Shown in pieces: positions 32,130 to 40,279 of a stretch of DNA of 64,000 nt. The translations under genes were made by a program, and so were the position numbers. A model generated the notes under the pieces. It did no database searches. It was not told where the DNA came from and saw nothing but the letters and a program-made list of their open reading frames with translations. This DNA comes from Nocardia sp. NBC_00416 (GTDB taxonomy: Bacteria; Actinomycetota; Actinomycetes; Mycobacteriales; Mycobacteriaceae), in the NCBI RefSeq assembly GCF_036032445.1, contig NZ_CP107932.1, forward strand, positions 2,501 through 66,500, read 5' to 3'. Position 1 is the first letter of the stretch, and each line of letters starts with the position of its first letter.

Positions 32130-32813
32130 GTGACCCTGGACAACGGCGATACCACCGACGAAGCCGACTTGCTGGACGCGATCGCGACGGCCGGCTTGTC
32201 GCAGTGCGCCGGCGCCTTCCGATTCTGGTTCGCCGGCCAACGCTGGGAGTGGTCCGAGGCCGTGGCGCGGATGCACGGGTATCCGCCCGAGCCGATGACG
32301 CCCAGTACCGAGTTGCTGCTCGGCCACAAACATCCCGATGACCGTGCCAGGGTGGAGAGCGCACTCGCGAAATCGGTGGCCGATTCGGCGCCCTTCTGCA
32401 GCAGACATCGAATCGTCGACACCGCGGGCGACACCCGGCAGGTCCTGGTGGTCGCCGACGCCATGGTCGACGAGGACGGTTCGCTGGTCGGCTCGGCCGG
32501 TTACTACGTGGATCTGACCGAGACACTGGCGGAGCAACGACAGGAGACGTTGCAGGACACGCTGCCGGAGCTGTACGCCGCGCGCGCGGTGATCGAACAG
32601 GCCAAAGGCGCGCTGATGCTCGTCTACGGAATCAGCGCCGACCAGGCGTTCCGGGTGCTGATCTGGCGTTCACAGGAGACGAACACCAAACTGCGGGCGT
32701 TGGCCGCGCAGCTGGTGGGCGAACTCGGTTCGGTCGAACACGCCTCGCCCGCCTTGCGCACGGAATTCGACCATCTGCTGCTGACCGTGCACGAGCGGAT
32801 CGACGGCGCCTGA
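32130..32813 (+). CDS. PAS-ANTAR RNA-binding regulator
   Basis: 227 residues. A PAS fold (about 25-125; WEWSEAVARMHGYPPEPM, HPDDRARVESAL, GSAGYYVDLTE) is joined to an ANTAR domain (about 145-205): AARAVIEQAKGALMLVYGISADQAFRVLIWRSQETNTKLRALA. ANTAR proteins bind paired hairpins in mRNA leaders and cause antitermination; the PAS domain would sense a signal or partner. GTG start. It lies just upstream of the SigF-type promoter and may add post-transcriptional control to the module. Confidence 0.88.
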   Translation: MTLDNGDTTDEADLLDAIATAGLSQCAGAFRFWFAGQRWEWSEAVARMHGYPPEPMTPSTELLLGHKHPDDRARVESALAKSVADSAPFCSRHRIVDTAGDTRQVLVVADAMVDEDGSLVGSAGYYVDLTETLAEQRQETLQDTLPELYAARAVIEQAKGALMLVYGISADQAFRVLIWRSQETNTKLRALAAQLVGELGSVEHASPALRTEFDHLLLTVHERIDGA

Positions 32814-32823
32814 GCCGGTCGGT

Positions 32824-32848
32824 GTTTCGCACACTCGGACACGGGTAT
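32824..32848 (+). promoter_or_regulatory. SigF-type promoter for usfX-sigF
   Basis: GTTT (32824-32827), 15 nt, GGGTAT (32843-32848). It matches the mycobacterial SigF consensus GGTTT-N15-17-GGGTAT except for the first base of the -35 (T for G). It lies about 134 nt ahead of the usfX-like start, so SigF probably drives its own operon. Confidence 0.7.
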
Positions 32849-32982
32849 GTGCGCATGTGACAATCAGGCCGACATCCGAGGACAGACAACCGCGGCGTCA
32901 CCGAAGATCACGGGCAGAACGAGGCCCGGCGGGCGCCCCCGCCCGCCGCGGGGCGGGCGGCAGGAACGAGGTGGTGGTGCGC

Positions 32983-33423
32983 ATGACGGAGAGAGTCTCC
33001 GACTCCGTGTATACGACATCGGCGGATACGACCGTCGGCGTGCGGATCCCGGCCCGGCAGGAGCAGCTGGTGATGCTGCGCGCGCTGGCCGAGACAGTGT
33101 CGCTGATTGCCGATTTCGGCCTGGACGAGGTGACCGATATCCGGCTCGCCCTCGATGAAGTGGCCACCTCGCTGATCGCGGCCGCGGTTCCCGGTTCGGC
33201 CCTGGGGTGCGATTTCGATTACGACGAGCACCGCATGACAGTGCGCGTAACCTCGATCTCGGAGGTCGATTCGCTCCGGGATCAGGAAGGCTTCGGCTGG
33301 CATATCGTGCGGACGCTGACCCGCTCGGTCAGCGTGGTGCAGCACCCCTACGACGTGGCGAGCGGCGGGTACCCGACCGATGTCGAGTTCAGCTGGTTCC
33401 GAGGAGGCGCCGATGGCGGATGA
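32983..33423 (+). CDS. usfX: anti-sigma-F factor UsfX/RsbW-like
   Basis: 146 residues with the GHKL kinase fold of RsbW/SpoIIAB. DIRLALDEVATSLIAAAVPGSALGC corresponds to the N-box region, in which the usual Mg-binding Asn is absent, as in M. tuberculosis UsfX; GFGWHIVRTLTRSV is the C-terminal part. It would bind SigF and block it. ATG 32983 lies after a G-rich site; the in-frame extension upstream is intergenic. It overlaps sigF by 11 nt. Confidence 0.88.
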   Translation: MTERVSDSVYTTSADTTVGVRIPARQEQLVMLRALAETVSLIADFGLDEVTDIRLALDEVATSLIAAAVPGSALGCDFDYDEHRMTVRVTSISEVDSLRDQEGFGWHIVRTLTRSVSVVQHPYDVASGGYPTDVEFSWFRGGADGG

Positions 33424-34228
33424 GGGACCGAGGGGGGACCCCGGGCCTTCGCGCCGCCATCGTGGCACCGACAGCTACGACAATATCGAGCCGTTGTTCG
33501 GCAAACTCGCCGCGCTGCCCGAGGGCGACCCGGATCGGGCGGATCTGCGCGAGGAGATCATGCGGCGGTGTCTGCCGCTGGCCGAGCATATCGCCAGGAA
33601 GTTCGCCGGCCGCGGGGAGAACTACGACGACCTGCTCCAGGTGGCCCGCCTGGGACTGGTGAACGCGGTGGACCGGTTCGACATATCGCGGGGATCGTCG
33701 TTCCTGTCGTTCGCGGTGCCCACGATCATGGGCGAAGTGCGCCGGCATTTCCGGGACAACACATGGTCGGTTCGGGTGCCGCGCCGGGTCAAAGAACTAC
33801 AGCTGAATCTGGGACCCACCATCGAGATCCTGTCGCAGCGTCTCGGCCGGGTGCCGCGGGCCCGGGAGATCGCCGCGGAACTGGAGATCGACCTGGTGGA
33901 AGTGACGCAGGCGCTCATCGCCGGTAACGCCTACCAGGCGTCCTCGCTGGACGCGCCGGTCGGCGAGGACAGTGAGAGCACGGCGCTGCCGCTGGTGGAG
34001 TCGCTGGGTGCGGAGGAGCCGTCGTTCGGTTGGCTGGAGGACTATCTCGCCGTCGAACCGCTGCTGGGGGAACTTTCCGAGCGTGAGCGCCAGGTACTGC
34101 GGATGCGGTTCTTCGAATCGCGGACCCAGTCCCAGATAGCCGAGCAGTTGGGGGTGTCGCAGATGCATATCTCGCGGATACTGTCGCGCACGCTCGGCTG
34201 GCTGCGCGAGCAGGCTCTGCGGGACTAG
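33413..34228 (+). CDS. sigF: RNA polymerase sigma factor SigF
   Basis: 271 residues, group 3 sigma. Region 2 contains RCLPLAEHIARKFAGRGENYDDLLQVARLGLVNAVDRFD and SFAVPTIMGEVRRHFRD; region 3 LSQRLGRVPRAREIAAEL; region 4 ends with the helix-turn-helix TQSQIAEQLGVSQMHISRIL. Nearly every block matches M. tuberculosis SigF. ATG 33413 follows GAGGAGG and sits inside the usfX 3' end, the usual coupled arrangement. Confidence 0.94.
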   Translation: MADEGPRGDPGPSRRHRGTDSYDNIEPLFGKLAALPEGDPDRADLREEIMRRCLPLAEHIARKFAGRGENYDDLLQVARLGLVNAVDRFDISRGSSFLSFAVPTIMGEVRRHFRDNTWSVRVPRRVKELQLNLGPTIEILSQRLGRVPRAREIAAELEIDLVEVTQALIAGNAYQASSLDAPVGEDSESTALPLVESLGAEEPSFGWLEDYLAVEPLLGELSERERQVLRMRFFESRTQSQIAEQLGVSQMHISRILSRTLGWLREQALRD

Positions 34229-34251
34229 CGGTCGCGATCGGTGGCCGGGTG

Positions 34252-34791
34252 TCAGCCGGCGGCCGCCTGATCGGTGCGGCGGTCCATGGACCGCGACAGC
34301 AGGCCGCGGATGAAGGCGGCCTGGCCCACGTGCTGGAGATCGTCGCCGATGACGCTCACCAGGCGGACCCCCATGGTGACGGGCGGGTCCCAGTCGGTGT
34401 CGACGACGGTGGACAGGTCCTGATCGGTCAACGCGCCCACGAACCCGACGGTGTGCGCGTGGACGGCGTCGTGGTATCCGGTCAGCAGTTCGGCCGGGGC
34501 GCGGACCAGTGCCACCTCGGCGGGCGTATCGCCGTAGCCGGTGGCGTGCCGGTGGACGGGCAGGTCGAATCTCTCGTACCAGCCGCGACCGGTCCACAGC
34601 GAGTCGGTGGCCGCGAGTTCGGCCACGTGCTCGTCCTGCACCCGGGTGAGATGCCAGACCAGCCAGGCGATGGAATTGGCGGCGGGGTCGAGGCGGTGGT
34701 TCAGGGCGTCCTCGCCGAGTCCGTCGACCGATTCGTGGACCACTGCGCGGATCCGGTCGAACGCGTCGGTGAGTATGTCGGCACTGTGCAT
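34252..34791 (-). CDS. DinB/DUF664-family protein, putative thiol-dependent transferase
   Basis: 179 residues. Four-helix DinB fold: ILTDAFDRIRAVVHESVDGLGEDALNHRLDP, then SIAWLVWHLTRVQDEHVAEL and GDDLQHVGQAAFIRGLL, giving the His triad expected for metal binding. Related actinobacterial proteins include mycothiol-dependent transferases. Convergent with sigF (23-nt gap) and divergent from a SnoaL-like gene across a KstR-like palindrome. Confidence 0.8.
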   Translation of the reverse strand: MHSADILTDAFDRIRAVVHESVDGLGEDALNHRLDPAANSIAWLVWHLTRVQDEHVAELAATDSLWTGRGWYERFDLPVHRHATGYGDTPAEVALVRAPAELLTGYHDAVHAHTVGFVGALTDQDLSTVVDTDWDPPVTMGVRLVSVIGDDLQHVGQAAFIRGLLSRSMDRRTDQAAAG

Positions 34792-34955
34792 TGTCGTCTC
34801 CGTCGCTCTTCGGGTGCGATGGGTGGGACCACCTCAGTCCGGTCGGGGGGACCGGTGGTCCGGTAGCGGCGCAGTACCACCGTTCGCTGCGGGCAAACCG
34901 TGGCCCGCGGCGTCGGCCGGTGCGCGGACCGAGGACGCCTGTCCTCCGGCAAAAA

Positions 34956-34969
34956 TAGAACATGTTCTT
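34956..34969. promoter_or_regulatory. KstR-like palindromic operator
   Basis: TAGAACATGTTCTT contains the perfect 12-nt palindrome AGAACATGTTCT and fits the KstR motif TnnAACnnGTTnnA in 13 of 14 positions (the last base is T, not A). It lies 34 nt before the SnoaL-like start at 35003 and between divergent genes. KstR represses cholesterol-degradation genes in Mycobacteriales. Confidence 0.5.
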
Positions 34970-35002
34970 GCCGCAGCCGGTCGCTCGTGCCAAGGTGAAT
35001 CC

Positions 35003-35482
35003 ATGGATCTGCAGGCACTCGAACTCCTCCGCGGTCTCAAATACCGGTACTTCCGGACTCTGGATCTGAAGCAGTGGGACGATTTCGCCGCCACCCTCGA
35101 CCCCGAGATCGAAGCGCGCTACGGTACGCACGCCATGGGTGAGGAGCTGACCCTCGACGGCCGGGACGCGGTGGTCGGATTCATGCGCGAGAACATGGGA
35201 CCGGGCATCGTCACCACCCATGTCGCCAACCATCCGGAGATCACTGTCGACGGTGATACCGCGACCGGCAGCTGGCTCTTCGAGGACACCGTGCTCGCGA
35301 CCGAGTTCGGAGTGCTGATCCGCGGCGCCGGGTACTACACCGACCGCTATCGCCGCGGTGCGGACGGGATATGGCGGATCCACGCCACCTCCTACGTCCG
35401 GATCTACGAATCCTCGCAGTCGCTGGCCGACACCCCCAGTCACACCCTGCTCAGCAATATGTGGGCGGCCGGCTCGGCCTGA
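35003..35482 (+). CDS. SnoaL-like protein, possible steroid/aromatic-type isomerase or dehydratase
   Basis: 159 residues. MDLQALELLRGLKYRYFRTLDLKQWDDFAATL is the characteristic opening of SnoaL_4-like NTF2-fold proteins (bile acid 7-alpha-dehydratase and scytalone dehydratase relatives), followed by TTHVANHPEITVDGDTATGSW and WRIHATSYVRIYE. A KstR-like palindrome just upstream would fit a steroid substrate, but this is inference. No strong purine-rich ribosome site (AAGG only). Confidence 0.8.
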   Translation: MDLQALELLRGLKYRYFRTLDLKQWDDFAATLDPEIEARYGTHAMGEELTLDGRDAVVGFMRENMGPGIVTTHVANHPEITVDGDTATGSWLFEDTVLATEFGVLIRGAGYYTDRYRRGADGIWRIHATSYVRIYESSQSLADTPSHTLLSNMWAAGSA

Positions 35483-35485
35483 CGC

Positions 35486-36526
35486 TCAGGGCACCAGTAC
35501 CGCGCGGCCCCGGATCCTGCCCTGTTCGAGCAATGCGTAGGCGTGCGCGCCGTCGGCGAGGTCGAACTGCTGGGTGTGCGCGGCGATCCGCCCTGCCCTG
35601 GCGAGCGCGATACTGTCGATGAGATCGCGTTTGGTGCCACCGTAGGATTTGCGCACGGTGGCGCCCCAGGGCAGTCCGGGGCCGCCGGCGGGGCCCGCGG
35701 TGATCCCCGGATCGCCGTCGCCCAGCCCGATCATCCGATAGGCCCCGTTGGGCCCCACGGACTCGACCGAGAGTGTGGCCGTCGCGTCGACTCCGACGAA
35801 ATCGAAGACCGCCTCCGCACCGCGGCCGCCGGTCATGTCGAGAATTCGGGTCGCGGTATCCGCGTCGGCCGTGAGTCCCTCGTGCGCACCGCATTCCGCG
35901 GCCAGTTCGAGTTTGTCCGGGTCGGTGTCGACGGCGACCACCCGCGCCGCGGTGAGCGCTCGCAGGATCTGGATGCCGACGTGCCCGAGCCCGCCGGCGC
36001 CGATCACCACCGCGGTCGCCCCGGGGTAGAGCTGGTCGCGGGCGCCGCGGATGGCGTGATAGCTGGTCAGTGCGGCGTCGGCCAGCGGCGCGGCGGCGAC
36101 GAAATCCATCTCGCCGATCGGGACGAACGAAGCCGCGGGCACCGCCACGTATTCGGCCATTCCGCCGTCGGGGCCGAGTCCGGGGCAGGGCGGCATGGCG
36201 ACCCGCCCGGCCGCCCGGCACACGTTCTCGTTGCCGCTCGCGCATTCGGGACAGTTCCCGCACGACCAGCACAGGTACACCACACCGCGTTCGCCGGTCG
36301 CGCGGCCTTCGACATGGTCGCCCAGGGCGGCGATCGTGCCCGCGATCTCGTGTCCCAGGGTCAGCGGCTCCTCGCGGACCTTGAAGGGGAGATGAAGAAC
36401 GTGCAGGTCGGAATGGCATATCCCGGAGGCGCCGACGCGGATCAGGAGTTCACCCGGACCGGGTTCGGGGGTGGGGACCTCGCGTAGCTCGAGAGTGCCG
36501 GGTTCGGTGAGTTGCAGGGCTCTCAT
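35486..36526 (-). CDS. zinc-dependent alcohol dehydrogenase (MDR family)
   Basis: 346 residues. Catalytic zinc ligands in GICHSDLH and the following GHEIAG; structural zinc lobe in CWSCGNCPECASGNENVC; NAD(P) Rossmann motif GAGGLGHVG near 179. Start 36526 is supported by GGGAGGAAATTC directly upstream; the longer in-frame extension to 36622 runs through the promoter. It would interconvert an alcohol and carbonyl compound. Divergent from the monooxygenase-TetR-hydrolase operon, sharing its control region. Confidence 0.9.
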   Translation of the reverse strand: MRALQLTEPGTLELREVPTPEPGPGELLIRVGASGICHSDLHVLHLPFKVREEPLTLGHEIAGTIAALGDHVEGRATGERGVVYLCWSCGNCPECASGNENVCRAAGRVAMPPCPGLGPDGGMAEYVAVPAASFVPIGEMDFVAAAPLADAALTSYHAIRGARDQLYPGATAVVIGAGGLGHVGIQILRALTAARVVAVDTDPDKLELAAECGAHEGLTADADTATRILDMTGGRGAEAVFDFVGVDATATLSVESVGPNGAYRMIGLGDGDPGITAGPAGGPGLPWGATVRKSYGGTKRDLIDSIALARAGRIAAHTQQFDLADGAHAYALLEQGRIRGRAVLVP

Positions 36527-36565
36527 GAATTTCCTCCCGGTCCGGCCGACTATGGCGTGCCTCAC

Positions 36566-36595
36566 AAAATAGGCTCCCCGGCCGCGGGCTGACAA
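36566..36595 (-). promoter_or_regulatory. promoter for the alcohol dehydrogenase
   Basis: On the minus strand TTGTCA (36595-36590), 18 nt, TATTTT (36571-36566), about 40 nt ahead of the dehydrogenase start. A reasonable housekeeping-sigma promoter by eye. Confidence 0.45.
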
Positions 36596-36608
36596 GGGTT
36601 GATTTTTA

Positions 36609-36637
36609 TTGACACCTGTCAAACGGAACTCTATGGT
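36609..36637 (+). promoter_or_regulatory. TetR-type operator overlapping the monooxygenase promoter
   Basis: TTGACACCTGTCAA (36609-36622) has perfect 6-bp arms. Its first arm is also the -35 TTGACA of a promoter whose -10 TATGGT lies 17 nt on (36632-36637). A repressor bound here would block the operon at 36700 and sit upstream of the divergent dehydrogenase promoter. The TetR gene at 38043 is the obvious candidate. Confidence 0.6.
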
Positions 36638-36699
36638 CGCATGTGACCGGCGTCACCTAGGCGGCCGATCGTTGTCGGCGCAGTGTTCCAGGAGGTCGT

Positions 36700-38046
36700 A
36701 TGTCGAAGCCGAACGTCGCGGTCATCGGAGCAGGCATCAGCGGTTTGACCACCGGAAAGATGTTGGGCGACTACGGAATTCCGTACACCTGTTTCGAATC
36801 CTCCGACCGCATCGGCGGTAACTGGGCTTTCGGCAATCCGAACGGACACTCCAGTGCCTATCGGTCACTGCACATCGATACGTCGAAGTATCAGCTCTCG
36901 TTCCGCGACTACCCGATGCCGGACTCCTATCCCGACTTTCCGCACCACAGCCTCATCAAGGAGTACCTCGAGGGCTATGCGGCGGCGTTCGATCTGAAAC
37001 GCGCCATCGAATTCGGCAACGGAGTCGCCCACGCTCGTCCCGCGGCCGGGGGCGGCTGGGAGATCGAGACCCGGGCCGGTGACGAGCGGCGCTTCGATCT
37101 GCTGGTCGTCGCGAACGGCCACCACTGGGACCCGCGGCTGCCCGATTTCCCCGGTGAGTTCACCGGGGAGTCCATCCACTCGCATGCCTACATCGACCCG
37201 CGCACACCGCTGGATCTCTACGGGAAACGAATCCTGATCGTCGGAATCGGCAACAGTGCCGCCGATATCACCGTCGAGCTGTCCTCGCGTGCCATGGACA
37301 ACGAGGTGTGGTTGTCCACGCGCTCGAGTGCGTGGGTGGTGCCTAAATACTTCGCGGGAACACCGGCCGACCGTTATTTCCGCACCGTGCCCTATGTCCC
37401 GCTGTCCTGGCAGCGCAAGATCACCCAGATATTCACACCCCTGGTGTCCGGCGATCCCGTGAAATACGGACTGCCCGAGCCGAACCACAAATTCTTCGAG
37501 GCCCATCCCACTCAGTCGGTGGAGTTGCCGCTGCGGCTCGGTTCCGGCGATGTGGTGGCCAAACCGGATATCCGCCGATTGGACGGGGCTACGGTGCATT
37601 TCGTGGACGGTTCGCAGCACGATTTCGATGTCATCATCTACTGCACGGGCTACAACATCACCTTTCCTTTCTTCGATCCGGAATTCATCAGCGCACCGGA
37701 CAATCGGATCGCGCTGTACAAGCGCATCTTCGAACCGGGGATCGATGATCTGGCGTTCGTAGGGTTCGCGCAGCCGTTCCCCACGCTCTTCCCCTTCGTC
37801 GAATGCCAGGCCCGCCTGGTGGCCGCCTACGCGGCAGGCCACTACCGGCCGCCGCCGGAGGAGACGATGCGCCGGGTCATCGTCGCCGACCAGCAGCGAT
37901 TCACCGGGCACATCGTGGACCGGCCCCGGCATACCCAGCAGCTGGACTATTGGGTGTACGAACGTGATCTGCGGCGCACGGAGATGCCGGCCGGCCTGCG
38001 CCGGGCCCGGGAATACGGGCCGAAGCCGGTGGGCCGGGCCCGATGA
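36700..38046 (+). CDS. flavin-containing / Baeyer-Villiger-type monooxygenase
   Basis: 448 residues. FAD motif GAGISG (about 10-15), second nucleotide-binding motif GIGNSAADI (about 184), and an FMO-type FxGxxxH segment (FTGESIHSHAY) between them; DVIIYCTGYN near the C-terminal third is typical. NADPH- and O2-dependent oxygenation of a carbonyl or soft nucleophile is expected. GGAGG precedes ATG 36700. Its stop overlaps the TetR start by 4 nt. Confidence 0.9.
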   Translation: MSKPNVAVIGAGISGLTTGKMLGDYGIPYTCFESSDRIGGNWAFGNPNGHSSAYRSLHIDTSKYQLSFRDYPMPDSYPDFPHHSLIKEYLEGYAAAFDLKRAIEFGNGVAHARPAAGGGWEIETRAGDERRFDLLVVANGHHWDPRLPDFPGEFTGESIHSHAYIDPRTPLDLYGKRILIVGIGNSAADITVELSSRAMDNEVWLSTRSSAWVVPKYFAGTPADRYFRTVPYVPLSWQRKITQIFTPLVSGDPVKYGLPEPNHKFFEAHPTQSVELPLRLGSGDVVAKPDIRRLDGATVHFVDGSQHDFDVIIYCTGYNITFPFFDPEFISAPDNRIALYKRIFEPGIDDLAFVGFAQPFPTLFPFVECQARLVAAYAAGHYRPPPEETMRRVIVADQQRFTGHIVDRPRHTQQLDYWVYERDLRRTEMPAGLRRAREYGPKPVGRAR

Positions 38047-38705
38047 CCGCCCGCCCCCGCACCGATCGGCGCGCCCCGCAGCGCGGCGACCGACGTCGCA
38101 GTGCGCTGTTGACGGCGCTGGACGAGCTGCTGCGCGATAACGGCGGCCTGCTCGAACCGATCAATATCGCCGAGATATCCCGCCGGGCCGGGCTCACCCG
38201 CTCCGCGTTCTATTTCTACTTCGAGAACAAGGCCGCCGCCGTCGCTGCCGCGCTCGAGGAAATGTACGACGAAGCCTTCGCTGTCAACGACATTCTCGTC
38301 GGATCTGGTCCGCCCGCCGAGCGCATCGAACGGACCATCCGGGGGCTCGTCGAATACTGGGACCGCCACCGCCACCTGTACAGCGCGGTGCTGGCCGCGC
38401 GTAGCTCGTCCCCGAGTATGCGGGAGATGTGGGAGGCCGACCGTCAGGCGTTCATCCCCTCCATCGCGGCCATGATCGAGGCCGAACGCGCCGCGGGCCG
38501 GGCGCCGGCCGGCGGCGACGCCACGGCCGTCGCCGACGTCCTGCTCCTGCTCAACGAGCGTCTGCTCGAACGACTCACCTTCGGCGCCGAACTGGACCGG
38601 GACCGCTATATCGACTCCGTGGTCACGATCTGGCTGCGGTCGATCTACGGCCGCGACCCCGACCCGGCTGTCGCCGCACCCATCACTGCGAGGAACGACT
38701 CATGA
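38043..38705 (+). CDS. TetR-family regulator
   Basis: 220 residues. N-terminal helix-turn-helix INIAEISRRAGLTRSAFYFYFENKAAAVAAAL (about 39-70, the tyrosine-rich recognition helix of TetR), then a helical ligand domain with VAARSSSPSMREMWE, similar to EthR-like C-terminal domains. Translationally coupled to the monooxygenase before and the hydrolase after it, so likely the local regulator acting at 36609-36622. Confidence 0.9.
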   Translation: MTARPRTDRRAPQRGDRRRSALLTALDELLRDNGGLLEPINIAEISRRAGLTRSAFYFYFENKAAAVAAALEEMYDEAFAVNDILVGSGPPAERIERTIRGLVEYWDRHRHLYSAVLAARSSSPSMREMWEADRQAFIPSIAAMIEAERAAGRAPAGGDATAVADVLLLLNERLLERLTFGAELDRDRYIDSVVTIWLRSIYGRDPDPAVAAPITARNDS

Positions 38706-39679
38706 CGCTGCGCGATCTTCCGGACCCGCTCGCCGCGACCGGATACACCGAGGTGACCTTCCGTTCCGGTGACGACCAGTGCCACGCCTGGCACTTCCCG
38801 GCCGTCGGTCCCGACCTCGAAGGGCCGGACGGGCGGCCGATCGCGGTGATGGCGCACGGTTTCGGGGGCACCAAGGATTCCGGTCTCGAACCGTACGCGC
38901 GCGCCTATGCCGCGGCCGGAATCGATGTCCTGGCCTTCGACTTCCGGTATTTCGGAGCCAGTGGGGGGCTGCCGCGGCAGCGGGTGCGGATGGCCGAACA
39001 ACTCGCCGACTACCGGGCGGCCGTGCTCGCCGCGGCCCGGTTGCCGGGTGTGGACCCGCGCCGGGTGGTGCTCTGGGGCGTATCGCTGTCCGGCGGCCAC
39101 GTGTTCGCCGCCGGCGCCGCCGCGAGCGCCACATCGCGGGATTCGTCCGTGGCCCGTGCCGCGATCGCGGCGATCGTCTCGGTGACACCACTGGTGGACG
39201 GCCGGGCGGCGGGTGTGCTGGCGGCGAAAGAGGGTGGGGCCGTCGCGGTACTGCGCGGTGCGTTCGGTGCGGTCCGGGCTCGGTGGGACAGCGTGACCGG
39301 CGGATCCGGACTGATCCCGCTGACCGGCCGGCCCGGCGAACTCGCGGCCCTCACCCTGGACGGGTACTACGACTCCTATCGTGCGCTCGCCGGACCTACG
39401 TGGCGCAATGAGATCGATGCGAGTGTGCTGATGCAGCTTCCCGGCTACCGCCCCGCGCGGGCGGCGGCCGGGCTGAACCTGCCGGTGCTGGTGCAGATCG
39501 CCGATTTCGACCGCGGTGCGCCGCCGCGTGCCGCGGCCGAGGCCGCCTTCGCGGCGCGGGCGGAGGTCCGTCACTATCCGTGTGACCATTTCGGCATCTG
39601 GCCCGGCAATCCTTGGTACGAACCCGCCGTGGCTCATCAGTTGCTGTTCCTGCGGCGGCAACTCGCCGTGGACGCCTGA
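38702..39679 (+). CDS. alpha/beta hydrolase (dienelactone hydrolase/prolyl-peptidase-like)
   Basis: 325 residues. VMAHGFGGTKDSGLEPYA gives the oxyanion region, GVSLSGGHV the nucleophile elbow (Ser between the two glycines), VLVQIADFDRGAP the Asp and YPCDHFGIWPG the His. ATG 38702 overlaps the TetR stop by 4 nt. As last gene of the operon it could hydrolyse the ester or lactone made by the monooxygenase; this is inference. Confidence 0.85.
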   Translation: MTLRDLPDPLAATGYTEVTFRSGDDQCHAWHFPAVGPDLEGPDGRPIAVMAHGFGGTKDSGLEPYARAYAAAGIDVLAFDFRYFGASGGLPRQRVRMAEQLADYRAAVLAAARLPGVDPRRVVLWGVSLSGGHVFAAGAAASATSRDSSVARAAIAAIVSVTPLVDGRAAGVLAAKEGGAVAVLRGAFGAVRARWDSVTGGSGLIPLTGRPGELAALTLDGYYDSYRALAGPTWRNEIDASVLMQLPGYRPARAAAGLNLPVLVQIADFDRGAPPRAAAEAAFAARAEVRHYPCDHFGIWPGNPWYEPAVAHQLLFLRRQLAVDA

Positions 39680-40054
39680 CGTCGCGGCGGCGGCCGAGCT
39701 GGTTCGGCACCGGTGATACGGCCGCCTGCGGGCCGGTGAATGCTCTCACCCGCCGCGGGCCGGCGAGCCGCCACGGCCCGCATAGTCGTACGGATTACCG
39801 CACTGAACTGGGAGCCACGGTAGGACACTGCCGCTCGGCCGCGGGAACGCGGCGGCCCGCGAACCGGGCGCGGCCCCTGCGGTAGCGTCACCGGCACCCC
39901 CCGGTGATGTGAGACAAGGACAAATTGCAGGCAGATAACACCAGTTGTGAATGCCCTTACGTTCATGAGGATTCGGCATATCGTCGTGCGGGTAATACCT
40001 GGGGTCGGCGGTGGTTTCGCGGCTGCCGGCCACTGATTGAGACACAGGAGCAGA
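39680..40054. other. 375-nt gap, no gene supported
   Basis: Frames here are short or arginine-rich with no good ribosome site. The 3' half is clearly lower in GC than its surroundings and should hold the promoter of the two-gene operon at 40055; I cannot assign a convincing -35/-10 pair. Confidence 0.5.
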
Positions 40055-40279
40055 ATGAGTGCCAAAACTGAACTCGTCCACGAGCTGAACGGACCCACCG
40101 CAGCCTCGGAAATGCTCTCCGATCAGGAGATCGAGGATTTGCTCGGATTGTTCCGCGGCGCCCAGAAACAGGAGAAGGACCTGCTCATCGAGGCCGTCAA
40201 CGGAATGATCCGGTTCTTTCCGCCGCCGTTCCGGACGATCACCCGCCGGATCATGTTCGGGGACGCGCTCGAGGGATGA
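40055..40279 (+). CDS. small acidic-to-basic helical protein of unknown function
   Basis: 74 residues. The N-terminal half is acidic and helical (SEMLSDQEIEDLLGLFRGAQKQ), the C-terminal half amphipathic with FFPPPFRTITRRIMFGD. No family recognised. AGGAG precedes ATG 40055. Its stop overlaps the next gene's ATG by 4 nt, so the two products are made together and probably interact. Confidence 0.7.
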   Translation: MSAKTELVHELNGPTAASEMLSDQEIEDLLGLFRGAQKQEKDLLIEAVNGMIRFFPPPFRTITRRIMFGDALEG

